Source: Isoptericola luteus
GTDB taxonomy: Bacteria; Actinomycetota; Actinomycetes; Actinomycetales; Cellulomonadaceae
Reading direction: 5' to 3'
DNA length: 64,000 nt
NCBI RefSeq assembly: GCF_020297055.1
Contig: NZ_JAIXCQ010000002.1
Coordinates: forward strand, 124,001 to 188,000
The notes beneath the pieces were generated by a model. The model had not been told where the DNA came from. It saw only the letters and a list, made by a program, of their open reading frames with translations, and did no database searches. The translations under genes were made by a program, and so were the position numbers. Positions within the stretch are counted from its first letter, which is position 1. Every line of letters begins with the position of its first letter. Positions 53,042 through 61,198 of the stretch are shown in pieces.

Positions 53042-54313
53042 GTGAGCGTCGCTACCAGGGTCTTCGTGGCACGCCTCGCCGGCACCCAGGTCTTCGACCC
53101 GATCGGTGACGAGGTGGGGCGCGTCCGCGACGTGCTCGTCCTCGTGCGCGCCAAGGGCGCGCCGCGCGCCGTCGGGCTCGTCGTCGAGGTGCCCGGGCGA
53201 CGACGCGTCTTCCTCCCCCTCACCCGGGTCACGAGCATCGACACGGGCCAGGTGATCTCCACCGGCCTGGTCAACATGCGCCGCTTCGAGCAGCGTGCGA
53301 TGGAGTCCCTCGTGCTCGGCGAGCTGCTCGACCGCACGGTCACCCTCACCGACGGGTCGGGCGAGGCCACGGTGGAGGACCTGTCCATCAGCCGGCAGCG
53401 CAACGGCGACTGGCTGGTGGACCAGCTCTTCGTCCGGCGTCGCCGGCCGTCGAAGGGGCTGTCGCTGCGCCGTCGCGGCGAGACGCTCGTGGTGGCCGTC
53501 GACGCCGTGACCGGCCTCGCCGGGTCCACGCAGGAGCAGGCTGCGACGAAGCTCCTCGAGGCGTACGAGGACATGCGGCCCGCCGACCTCGCCGACGTCC
53601 TGCGCGAGCTCGGCGAGGTGCGGCGCCTCGAGGTCGCGAGCGCCCTGGACGACGAGCGGCTCGCCGACGTGCTGGAGGAGCTGCCGGAGGACGACCAGGT
53701 CGGGATCCTGTCGCGGCTGGAGTCCGACCGCGCCGCCGACGTCCTGGACGCGATGCAGCCCGACGACGCCGCGGACCTCCTCAACGAGCTGCCCCAGGAG
53801 CAGGCGGCGCGCCTCCTGGAGCTCATGGAACCCGAGGAGGCGAAGGACGTGCGCCGGCTCCTCGTCTACGACGAGGACACCGCTGGCGGGCTCATGACGA
53901 CCGAGCCCGTCATCCTCGGCCCGGAGACGACGATCGCGACCGCCCTGGCGCAGATCCGCCGCCAGGACCTGCCGCCCGCGCTGGCGTCGATGGTGTTCGT
54001 CGTGCGACCGCCGCTGGAGACGCCGACCGGTCGGCTGCTCGGCGTCGTGCACTTCCAGCGGCTGCTGCGCGAGCCGCCGCACGCCTCGATCGGGTCCATC
54101 CTCGACACCGACCTGGAGTGGCTCACGCCAGACGCCCCGGTGGGCCGGGTGACGCGGCTCCTGGCGGCCTACGACCTGCTCGCGCTGCCCGTGATCGACA
54201 CCGAGAAGCGTCTGCTCGGGGCGGTCTCCGTCGACGACGTGCTCGACCACATCCTCCCGGACGACTGGCGCGAGCACATCGACGAAGACCTCGAGGAGGT
54301 GCCGCGTGGCTGA
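53042..54313 (+). CDS. Soluble MgtE_N/CBS protein with PRC-barrel-like start
   Basis: 423 residues. Residues about 10-70 and 85-135 look like PRC-barrel repeats (DPIGDEVGRVRDVLVLV); about 150-265 is the MgtE N-terminal superhelix (MRPADLADVLRELGE, LEELPEDDQVGILSRLESDRAADVLDAM, LLNELPQEQAARLLELMEPEEA); about 275-410 are two CBS domains (TAGGLMTTEPVIL, LPVIDTEKRLLGAVSVDDVLDHIL). The MgtE membrane domain is absent, so it is not itself a transporter; it may sense Mg or nucleotide. GTG 53042 has TAGGCT 6 bases upstream. Overlaps the DUF1003 gene by 8 bases, as in mycobacteria (Rv1232c region). Confidence 0.88.
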   Translation: MSVATRVFVARLAGTQVFDPIGDEVGRVRDVLVLVRAKGAPRAVGLVVEVPGRRRVFLPLTRVTSIDTGQVISTGLVNMRRFEQRAMESLVLGELLDRTVTLTDGSGEATVEDLSISRQRNGDWLVDQLFVRRRRPSKGLSLRRRGETLVVAVDAVTGLAGSTQEQAATKLLEAYEDMRPADLADVLRELGEVRRLEVASALDDERLADVLEELPEDDQVGILSRLESDRAADVLDAMQPDDAADLLNELPQEQAARLLELMEPEEAKDVRRLLVYDEDTAGGLMTTEPVILGPETTIATALAQIRRQDLPPALASMVFVVRPPLETPTGRLLGVVHFQRLLREPPHASIGSILDTDLEWLTPDAPVGRVTRLLAAYDLLALPVIDTEKRLLGAVSVDDVLDHILPDDWREHIDEDLEEVPRG

Positions 54314-54809
54314 CCGCCTCGACCAGCCCAAGGAGAGCCGGCGCACCCTGATCCCCCGGGTCCAGATGGACCAGGACGCCGTGGGCAGGTCCACCGAGGG
54401 GATCGCCCGGTTCCTCGGCACGCCGCGGTTCCTCGTCTACCTCACGGTGTTCTGCGTGCTGTGGCTGGCGTGGAACTCGTGGGGCCCGGAGTCGCTGCGG
54501 TTCGACTCGGCGGCGAACGGCTTCACGGCGCTGACGCTGATGCTGTCGCTGCAGGCCAGCTACGCCGCGCCGCTCATCCTGCTCGCGCAGAACCGGCAGG
54601 ACGACCGCGACCGCGTGACCGCCGAGCAGGACCGCCAGCGTGCCGAGCGCAACCTCGCGGACACCGAGTACCTGGCGCGCGAGATGGCCGCCCTGCGGAT
54701 CGCGCTGGGTGAGGTGGCGACCCGCGACTTCGTCCGCTCGGAGATCCGCAACCTGCTCGAGGACCTCGACGAGCGCGACCGGACCGCGGAGGACCGCGAG
54801 CGTCCCTGA
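54306..54809 (+). CDS. DUF1003 membrane protein
   Basis: 167 residues. Two helices (about 45-62 and 75-97) with the DUF1003 motifs STEGIARFLGTPRFLVYLTVFCVLWLAWN and LTLMLSLQASYAAPLILLAQNRQDDRDR, then a charged coiled coil to the C-terminus. Start GTG 54306 lies inside the preceding gene, so the two are coupled. DUF1003 is normally followed by mrp in actinobacteria; here four other genes intervene. Function unknown. Confidence 0.9.
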   Translation: MADRLDQPKESRRTLIPRVQMDQDAVGRSTEGIARFLGTPRFLVYLTVFCVLWLAWNSWGPESLRFDSAANGFTALTLMLSLQASYAAPLILLAQNRQDDRDRVTAEQDRQRAERNLADTEYLAREMAALRIALGEVATRDFVRSEIRNLLEDLDERDRTAEDRERP

Positions 54810-54879
54810 CCCGCCGGGGTGCGGGTTAGGCTCACCCGCGGACGGGAGGTCCCCGTGCGGTCGTGATCAGGAGCAGCTC

Positions 54880-55515
54880 GTGGCACGTCAGGTGGTGCTC
54901 GTCAACGGGCTGCCCGGTTCCGGCAAGACGACGATCGCCCGCCCGCTCGCGGCGCTCCTGGGCGCTCCGCTCCTGAGCGAGGACGTCGTCAGGGAGGCGC
55001 TGGCCGACGTCGTGGACCACGGTGCGCACGCCGCTCTCGGTGCCGCCGCGACGGAGGCGGTGTGGCGGCTGGCCGCGGCGCCGATGGCGCTCGCCGTCGT
55101 CGAGTCCTGGTGGTTCCGCCCACGGGACCTGGACGGCGTGCTGCGCGGGCTGGCGGTCGCCGGCGCGGACGCCGTCGTCGAGGTCTGGTGCGACCTGCCG
55201 CCCGACGTCGCGCGCGACCGCTACGAGGCGGTGCCGGACCGGCACCCCGTGCACGCGGGCGGCCGTGACCCGGCGGCCGAGTGGGCCCGGTGGTCCGCCC
55301 AGGGCGAGCCGCTCGCCCTCGGGCCGGTGGTGCGGCAGAGCACGCGCGGACCGGTCGACACCGCCCTGCTGGCCCGGCACGTGCGGGCCGCCCTGCCCGG
55401 GCACACGGGGCGCAGAGGACGCGCCGGGCGCGCCGGGGGCCAGCACGCTGCGGGGACCTCCGACCCGCACGGATCGGGGCCAGCCGTCCCCCGAGCGAGC
55501 TACCCCAGCTGCTGA
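54880..55515 (+). CDS. P-loop kinase-like ATPase
   Basis: 211 residues. Walker A GLPGSGKTT at 10-18, ARPLAALLGAPLLSEDVVREAL, VVESWWFRP and EVWCDLPPDVARDRY fit the Zeta-toxin/AAA_33 small-molecule kinase group; a single Arg-containing lid (RDPAAEWARW) follows. The last 40 residues are Gly/Ala/Arg-rich and unlikely to be structured. GTG 54880 follows CAGGAG. Substrate unknown; chloramphenicol- or sugar-phosphotransferase relatives exist. It opens a block of four genes between DUF1003 and mrp. Confidence 0.75.
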   Translation: MARQVVLVNGLPGSGKTTIARPLAALLGAPLLSEDVVREALADVVDHGAHAALGAAATEAVWRLAAAPMALAVVESWWFRPRDLDGVLRGLAVAGADAVVEVWCDLPPDVARDRYEAVPDRHPVHAGGRDPAAEWARWSAQGEPLALGPVVRQSTRGPVDTALLARHVRAALPGHTGRRGRAGRAGGQHAAGTSDPHGSGPAVPRASYPSC

Positions 55516-55602
55516 CCTGCGGGCGATGTGCCCGCCGGCGCGCGCTCCTAGCGTTGTCGTCGGCCGCCGGTCCGCGCGGCCAGAGCAGCGACGGAGGCCC
55601 TC

Positions 55603-56529
55603 ATGAGTACCACGACGAGTCCCACCACGACCCCCACCACGACTCCCACCACGAGTGCGACCACGAGCCCCACGACCGGACGACCCCGCGAAGGCACAGC
55701 GGGCGAGGCGGGCGGCCGCGTCGCACGTCTCCTCCGGTTCCCCCTGACCTGGATGCTGATCGGCCTGGTCGGCGTCGGGGTCGTCGGCCGCGTGACCGCA
55801 CCGAGCGAGCCGTTCCTGATGCTCCCCGTGCTGGGTGCCGCGCTGGCGGTCGTCGTCTACCTGGTGGTCATGCGCTTCGTCGCACGACGACGCACGCCGG
55901 AGATCTCCGGCCGCCGCGCGGTGCCGGAGGCGGCACTCGGTGCTGCCGTCGGCGTGGGCTTCGTGGCCGCCTCCGCGTCCGTCGTCAGCGTGCTCGGCGG
56001 CTACTCGTTCACCTGGGCCGACGTGGACGTCCTCGCGGTCGCGGGCCCCTTGCTCGCGGTCGCGTGCGGCGCCGCCGTCACGGAGGAGCTGATGTTCCGC
56101 GGCTTCGGGGTGCAGGCCCTGGAGCGGCTGCTCGGCAGCTGGGTCGCGCTGGCGGTCACGGCGTCGTTCTTCGGCCTGGCGCACCTGCTCAACCCCGGCG
56201 CCACCCTGTGGTCCACGCTGGCGATCGCGATCGAGGCCGGCGGGCTGCTGGGCGCGGCGTTCCTGTGGCGTCGCAACCTCTGGTTCGTCATCGGGCTCCA
56301 CTTCGCCTGGAACTCCACCGTCGGGCTGCTCGGCCTCCCCGTCTCCGGTCACACCGCTCCGGGGCTGCTCACCGCCGACGTCACCGGGCCCAGCCTGCTG
56401 ACGGGTGGCGCCTTCGGCATCGAGGGTTCGCTGGTGACCGTGACGATCAGCGCACTGCTCGCCGTACCGATGCTCCTGCTCGCCCGGCGCCGCGGGACGC
56501 TGGTCCGGACGCGGCGCTCGCGCCCGTAG
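55603..56529 (+). CDS. CPBP-family intramembrane metalloprotease
   Basis: 308 residues. A Thr/Ser/Pro repeat (TTSPTTTPTTTPTTS, from a 12-base DNA repeat) starts the chain, then eight or so helices. The CPBP/Abi motifs are present: TEELMFRGFGVQALERL (EExxxR), FFGLAHLL (FxxxH) and GLHFAWNSTVG (HxxxN-like). Such proteases process prenylated proteins or confer bacteriocin self-immunity. It ends 10 bases before the histidine-kinase gene, so CPBP-kinase-regulator form an operon, an arrangement also seen in peptide-signalling immunity loci. Confidence 0.88.
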   Translation: MSTTTSPTTTPTTTPTTSATTSPTTGRPREGTAGEAGGRVARLLRFPLTWMLIGLVGVGVVGRVTAPSEPFLMLPVLGAALAVVVYLVVMRFVARRRTPEISGRRAVPEAALGAAVGVGFVAASASVVSVLGGYSFTWADVDVLAVAGPLLAVACGAAVTEELMFRGFGVQALERLLGSWVALAVTASFFGLAHLLNPGATLWSTLAIAIEAGGLLGAAFLWRRNLWFVIGLHFAWNSTVGLLGLPVSGHTAPGLLTADVTGPSLLTGGAFGIEGSLVTVTISALLAVPMLLLARRRGTLVRTRRSRP

Positions 56530-56539
56530 GCTCGATCGG

Positions 56540-57835
56540 GTGCCCGTCGACCCCGCCCCCGCCCTGGCCTCGTACCTTCGCCCCCGTGCGGCGCTCGGCC
56601 GGTGGGGCGCACCCGGGCCGGGCGTCCGGGACGGCCTGCTCGCGGCGTTGCTCGCCGTGCTCGGCTTCGTCCCGACGTTGTCGACCATCGGCGTCGAGCT
56701 CGCCGACCTGCCCGAGCGGCCGTCGGACGCGCTCGCCGTGACGCTCCTCCTCGCGCAGTGCCTGCCCCTCGCGGTCCGCCGCCGGTGGCCGGGGGTCTGC
56801 CTGGTGGTCGTCGGGGCTGCGTTCGCCCTGCACGAGGCCCTGTCCTACCCGCCGACGTTCGCGAGCATCGGCCTCTACGTCGCGGTGTACTCGGCCGGGG
56901 CATACCTGGCGCGGTCCCGCCGCGGCCTCGCCGCCGCGGCGGCCACCGCCTACGCCGCCCTGGCGGCCACGCTGCCCGGTCTGGGATCTCCCCACCGGCT
57001 CCCGGTGTTCCTCGCCTTCGCTCTGGTCCTGGTGGTGATCTGGTTGGCCGGCACGGGGATGCGCCGTCGGCGCGCCGACGAGGTCGAACGGCGCCGTCTG
57101 GCCGCCGCTGTCGCGACGGCGGACGAGCGAGCCCGGATCGCCGCCGAGCTGCACGACGTGGTGACGCACCACGTGACGGCGATGGTGATCCAGGCCGACG
57201 CCGGGCAGTACCTGCTGCCCTCGGCCCCCGACCGGGCCAGCGAGGGTTTCGCCGCCATCAGCGGTACCGGCCGCCGTGCCCTGACCGAGCTGCGGTACCT
57301 CCTGGGCGTGCTCGAGGCCACCGGTGAGACCTCGCCGGCAGGGAGGGCGCCGGCCCTGGGGCGCGTGAACGACCTCGTCGAACAGGCCCGCCAGACAGGT
57401 CAGCCGGTGGAGTGGACCGAGCACGGCGACCGGCGGCCGCGGCCCGACGCGGTCGAGCTCGCGGCCTACCGGGTGGTGCAGGAGGCGCTCACCAACGCGC
57501 TCAAGCACGCCGCCGGGCAACCCACCGTGGTCCGCCTGCGGCACGGCCACGAGGACCTCGAGGTCGAGGTGACCACGACCGGCCCCGCCGCCGCCGCACC
57601 CGCCACCACTCCCGCCGCCACCGCTCCCGCCGCCACTCCCGCCGTCACCGCTCCCGTTGTCACCGCACCGGTGTCGCCGCCCGGCGGACGCGGCCTCGCC
57701 GGTCTCCGTGAGCGCGTCCGGGTGCTCGACGGCGAGCTGGAGGCCGGCCCGCTGCCCGGCGGCGGGTTCGGGGTACGCGCCCTGATCCCATCAGTCCCGA
57801 CCGTCCCGACCGTCCCGACCAGGAGGAGCTCATGA
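56540..57835 (+). CDS. NarL-type sensor histidine kinase
   Basis: 431 residues. Five or six N-terminal membrane helices (residues 25-180) with almost no extracellular domain, then HisKA_3 with ARIAAELHDVVTHHVTAMV (phosphoacceptor His205) and a GHKL ATPase (N-box AYRVVQEALTNALKHA, G-box GRGLAGLRERVRVLDGEL). Between N-box and G-box, residues about 347-388 are an Ala/Thr/Pro/Val repeat, an unusual insertion in the ATP lid region. GTG 56540 has TAGGCT 7 bases upstream. The stop overlaps the response-regulator start by 4 bases. Ligand unknown, perhaps membrane stress. Confidence 0.92.
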   Translation: MPVDPAPALASYLRPRAALGRWGAPGPGVRDGLLAALLAVLGFVPTLSTIGVELADLPERPSDALAVTLLLAQCLPLAVRRRWPGVCLVVVGAAFALHEALSYPPTFASIGLYVAVYSAGAYLARSRRGLAAAAATAYAALAATLPGLGSPHRLPVFLAFALVLVVIWLAGTGMRRRRADEVERRRLAAAVATADERARIAAELHDVVTHHVTAMVIQADAGQYLLPSAPDRASEGFAAISGTGRRALTELRYLLGVLEATGETSPAGRAPALGRVNDLVEQARQTGQPVEWTEHGDRRPRPDAVELAAYRVVQEALTNALKHAAGQPTVVRLRHGHEDLEVEVTTTGPAAAAPATTPAATAPAATPAVTAPVVTAPVSPPGGRGLAGLRERVRVLDGELEAGPLPGGGFGVRALIPSVPTVPTVPTRRSS

Positions 57836-58551
57836 CCGTCCCACCGGCGGAGCCGCGAACCCCGATCCGCGTGCTGGTCTGCGAGGACCAGGAGCTGGTG
57901 CGGATCGGCTACGTCACCATCTTCTCCGCGCAGCCCGACATGGAGGTCGTCGGGGAGGCCGAGGACGGGCGCGCTGCCGTGGAGGCCGTGCGCCGGCTGC
58001 GTCCCGACGTGGTGGTCATGGACATCCGGATGCCCGTGCTGGACGGCATCGAGGCCACGCGACAGATCGCGGGGCCGGACGTCGACGTGCCGGCCAAGGT
58101 GCTGATGACCACCACCTTCAACGTCGACGACTACGTCTACCAGGCGCTCCGAGCGGGGGCCAGCGGCTTCCTCCTCAAGGACTCGACGCCGGCCGAGCTG
58201 ATCAACGGCGTCCGGACGGTCGCCCGGGGCGAGTCCCTGCTGGCGCCCACCGTCACCCGTGCCCTCATCGGCCGCTTCGCCGGCAGGCTGCGCCCGGCCG
58301 ACACGTCCCGGCCCGCCAGGGACGCGGTCGTCGACAGCCTGACCGCCCGCGAGATGCAGGTGCTCGAACAGCTCGCCGCCGGGTTGTCCAACGCGGAGAT
58401 CGCCGAAGAGCTCGTCATCACCCCGGAGACCGTCAAGACCTACGTGTCCCGGATCCTGGGGAAGCTCGGCCTGCGCGACAGGGTGCAGGCGGTGGTGCTC
58501 GCCTACCGGGTGGGCCTGGTCTCGCCGTCGGACGAGATCCCCGCGTCGTAG
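57832..58551 (+). CDS. NarL/LuxR-type response regulator
   Basis: 239 residues. Receiver domain with acidic pocket VCEDQEL, phosphoacceptor Asp64 in VVMDIRMPVLDG, Thr in MTTTFNVDDYVYQAL and Lys in GFLLKDSTPAEL; the C-terminal LuxR helix-turn-helix is LTAREMQVLEQLAAGLSNAEIAEELVITPETVKTYVSRILGKLGLRDR (read in parts). ATG 57832 lies in the kinase stop (ATGA). Likely controls its own operon including the CPBP protease gene. Confidence 0.93.
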   Translation: MTVPPAEPRTPIRVLVCEDQELVRIGYVTIFSAQPDMEVVGEAEDGRAAVEAVRRLRPDVVVMDIRMPVLDGIEATRQIAGPDVDVPAKVLMTTTFNVDDYVYQALRAGASGFLLKDSTPAELINGVRTVARGESLLAPTVTRALIGRFAGRLRPADTSRPARDAVVDSLTAREMQVLEQLAAGLSNAEIAEELVITPETVKTYVSRILGKLGLRDRVQAVVLAYRVGLVSPSDEIPAS

Positions 58552-58630
58552 GCCCTGTCGGACCTCGTCAAGTACTCTCTCCGCACCACCCCGTGGTCGG
58601 CAGGTGCCGAACCGCTCGTAGGATCGACCC

Positions 58631-59788
58631 ATGAGCACCACGGACACCACCGACGTCGCCGGTCGCGTCCGCGCGGCCCTGGCCGCCGTCATCGACCCCG
58701 AGATCCGCCGCCCCCTCACCGAGCTGGACATGGTCCGCTCGGTCGACGTGCACGGCGTGACCGACGCCGGCGCGCACGTCGTCGTGGGTATCGACCTCAC
58801 CGTCGCGGGCTGTCCGATGAAGAGCCAGCTCGTGCGCGAGGTCACGGCCGCCACGGTGGCCGTGGAGGGAGTCGCGTCCGCCGACGTCGAGCTCGGCGTC
58901 ATGACGCCCGAGCAGCGGGCGTCGATGCGCTCCCGGTTGCGCGGCGGGAACGGCGACCCGGTCATCCCGTTCACGCAGCCCGGCTCGCTGACCAAGGTGT
59001 ACGCGATCGCGTCGGGCAAGGGCGGTGTGGGCAAGTCGTCCGTCACGGCCAACCTCGCCGCCGCGCTCGCCGCCGACGGCCTGAGCGTGGGGGTCGTGGA
59101 CGCCGACATCTACGGGTTCTCCATCCCCCGCATGCTGGGCGTGGACCGCCAGCCCACGCGGGTGGACTCCATGCTGCTGCCCCCCATCGAGCACGGCGTG
59201 AAGGTCGTGTCGATCGGCATGTTCGTGCCCGCGGGTCAGCCCGTGGTGTGGCGAGGGCCGATGCTGCACCGCGCGCTCGAGCAGTTCCTCGCCGACGTGT
59301 TCTGGGGCGACCTCGACGTCCTCCTGCTCGACCTGCCCCCGGGCACCGGGGACATCGCGATCTCGGTGGCGCAGCTCCTGCCGGGCAGCGAGATCATCGT
59401 GGTGACGACGCCGCAGGCCGCGGCGGCCGAGGTGGCCGAGCGAGCCGGGTCCATCGCCACCCAGACGTCGCAGGGTGTCGTCGGCGTGATCGAGAACATG
59501 TCCTGGCTGGAGCAGCCGGACGGTTCCCGCCTCGAGATCTTCGGCTCCGGCGGCGGGCAGCGCGTCGCCGACCGGCTCGGCGAGACGCTCGGCACCGACG
59601 TGCCGCTGCTCGGGCAGGTGCCCCTCGACGTCACGGTCCGTGCGTGCGGCGACGACGGCACGCCCGTCGTGCTCGCCGCCCCGGACTCCCCCGGCGCCCG
59701 CGTGCTGCGCGACGTCGCCCGGTCGCTCGCGAAGCGTTCGCGCGGCCTGGCGGGCATGAGCCTCGGCATCACGCCCGTCACCCATTGA
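58631..59788 (+). CDS. mrp: Mrp/NBP35-type P-loop ATPase, Fe-S carrier
   Basis: 385 residues. The N-terminal MIP18/DUF59 domain (VRAALAAVIDPEIRRPLTELDM, TVAGCPMKSQLVREV) precedes the ParA-like ATPase: deviant Walker A GKGGVGKSS near 135, VDADIYGFSIPRML, LDLPPGTGDI. The CxxC that holds the shared cluster in most Mrp proteins is missing; the segment is ENMSWLEQPDGSRLEIFGSGGG, as in other actinobacterial Mrp. ATG 58631 has TAGGAT 6 bases upstream (leaderless pattern). Delivers Fe-S clusters or otherwise aids their assembly. Confidence 0.92.
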   Translation: MSTTDTTDVAGRVRAALAAVIDPEIRRPLTELDMVRSVDVHGVTDAGAHVVVGIDLTVAGCPMKSQLVREVTAATVAVEGVASADVELGVMTPEQRASMRSRLRGGNGDPVIPFTQPGSLTKVYAIASGKGGVGKSSVTANLAAALAADGLSVGVVDADIYGFSIPRMLGVDRQPTRVDSMLLPPIEHGVKVVSIGMFVPAGQPVVWRGPMLHRALEQFLADVFWGDLDVLLLDLPPGTGDIAISVAQLLPGSEIIVVTTPQAAAAEVAERAGSIATQTSQGVVGVIENMSWLEQPDGSRLEIFGSGGGQRVADRLGETLGTDVPLLGQVPLDVTVRACGDDGTPVVLAAPDSPGARVLRDVARSLAKRSRGLAGMSLGITPVTH

Positions 59789-59847
59789 CCTCCCGCCGAC
59801 CTCCCGTCGGCCTCACCTCTCCCCTCTTGCGAAGGAGCAGCCCTGCC

Positions 59848-61083
59848 GTGAGCACGCCCGAGTGGCTCGAGTCCTGGTCCCCCGACGAAGGCGCCCGGCG
59901 GGTGCGCACGTTGTTCGCCGCGTCGTTCGACGGCGCCGAGCCCGACGGCGTGTGGTCCGCACCGGGCCGCGTGAACCTCATCGGGGAGCACACGGACTAC
60001 AACGGCGGCCTCGCGCTGCCGACGGCGCTGCCGCACCGCACGTTCGTGGCGCTGCGCGGGCGTCAGGACGACGTCGTCCGGCTGGCCTCGGCGCAGGCAC
60101 CCGGGGAGCGGTGGACGGTCCGCCTGGCCGACGTCGCGCCGGGGGCCGTGTCCGGGTGGGGCGCCTACGTCGCGGGCGTCGCCTGGGCGCTGCGTGCGGC
60201 CGGCCACGACGTGCGCGGCTTCGACGCCGTGGTCGACTCGTGCGTGCCGTTCGGCGCCGGGCTGTCGTCCTCCGCGGCGCTGGAGTGCGCGGTCGCGGTC
60301 GCCCTCGACGACGTGCACGGCCTGAGCCTCGCCGCCGACGACGCGGGCCGCGCCGCCCTGGCCGCCGCCGCCGTGCGGGCCGAGAACGAGATCGCCGGCG
60401 CCCCGACGGGCGGCATGGACCAGGCGGCGTCGCTCCGCAGCTCCGCCGGCCACGCCGTCCTGCTCGACTGCCGGCCCGGCCTGACACCGCTCGAGTCGGC
60501 GACGCCGGTGCCGTTCGACCCGGCCGCCGCGGACCTCACCCTGCTCGTCGTGGACACCCGAGCCGAGCACGCGCTCGTCGACGGGCAGTATGCCCAGCGC
60601 CGCGCGACGTGCGAACGCGCGGCGGAGCTGCTGGGCGTCGTCACGCTGCGCGAGGTGCCCGCCGACGGTCTGGAGGGGGCCCTGGACCGGCTCGCCGAGC
60701 ACGACGACGACGGGGTGCTGCGCCGCCGGGTGCGGCACGTCGTGACGGAGATCGCCCGGACGCGCGAGCTCGCAGACCTGGTGAGCGCCGGGCGTGTCGC
60801 CGACGTCGGGCCGCTCATGGACGCGTCGCACGACTCCCTGCGCGACGACTACGAGGTGTCGGCCCGCGAGCTCGACCTCGTGGTCGACACCGCGCGGGCC
60901 GCGGGCGCCCTCGGCGCACGGATGACCGGCGGCGGCTTCGGGGGCTCTGCGATCGCGCTCGTGCGCCGTGGCGCCGTCGACGACGTCGTCGCCGCGGTGC
61001 AGCGGGCGTTCGACGACGTCGGTCTGCGGGCCCCGGGCTTCCTGCTGGCGCCGCCGTCGCACGCCGCGGGCCGCACCGCCTGA
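59848..61083 (+). CDS. galK: Galactokinase
   Basis: 411 residues of the GHMP kinase family. The galactokinase signature GRVNLIGEHTDYNGG is near residue 35, the ATP loop PFGAGLSSSAALECA near 135, MDQAAS with the catalytic Asp near 190, and the C-terminal MTGGGFGGSAIALV. Phosphorylates galactose at C1 in the Leloir pathway. GTG 59848 follows AAGGAG at 10-11 bases. No galT or galE is in the window, so it is not in a gal operon here; it sits 59 bases after mrp. Confidence 0.92.
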   Translation: MSTPEWLESWSPDEGARRVRTLFAASFDGAEPDGVWSAPGRVNLIGEHTDYNGGLALPTALPHRTFVALRGRQDDVVRLASAQAPGERWTVRLADVAPGAVSGWGAYVAGVAWALRAAGHDVRGFDAVVDSCVPFGAGLSSSAALECAVAVALDDVHGLSLAADDAGRAALAAAAVRAENEIAGAPTGGMDQAASLRSSAGHAVLLDCRPGLTPLESATPVPFDPAAADLTLLVVDTRAEHALVDGQYAQRRATCERAAELLGVVTLREVPADGLEGALDRLAEHDDDGVLRRRVRHVVTEIARTRELADLVSAGRVADVGPLMDASHDSLRDDYEVSARELDLVVDTARAAGALGARMTGGGFGGSAIALVRRGAVDDVVAAVQRAFDDVGLRAPGFLLAPPSHAAGRTA

Positions 61084-61198
61084 CCCCACCTCGCGTCGTC
61101 CCCGGTCCGCCCTCCCGAGGTGCTTGCCGGGGACACCCGTGCCTACGGTGCCAGGACCCGCCCGCCGGGGCGGGGATCCGATCGTTCGAGGAGGAACG

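Noticed and set aside
55603-55680. Thr/Pro repeat as a separate repeat element
   Set aside because: It is an in-frame 12-base repeat coding the disordered N-terminus of the CPBP protease, explained by the gene.
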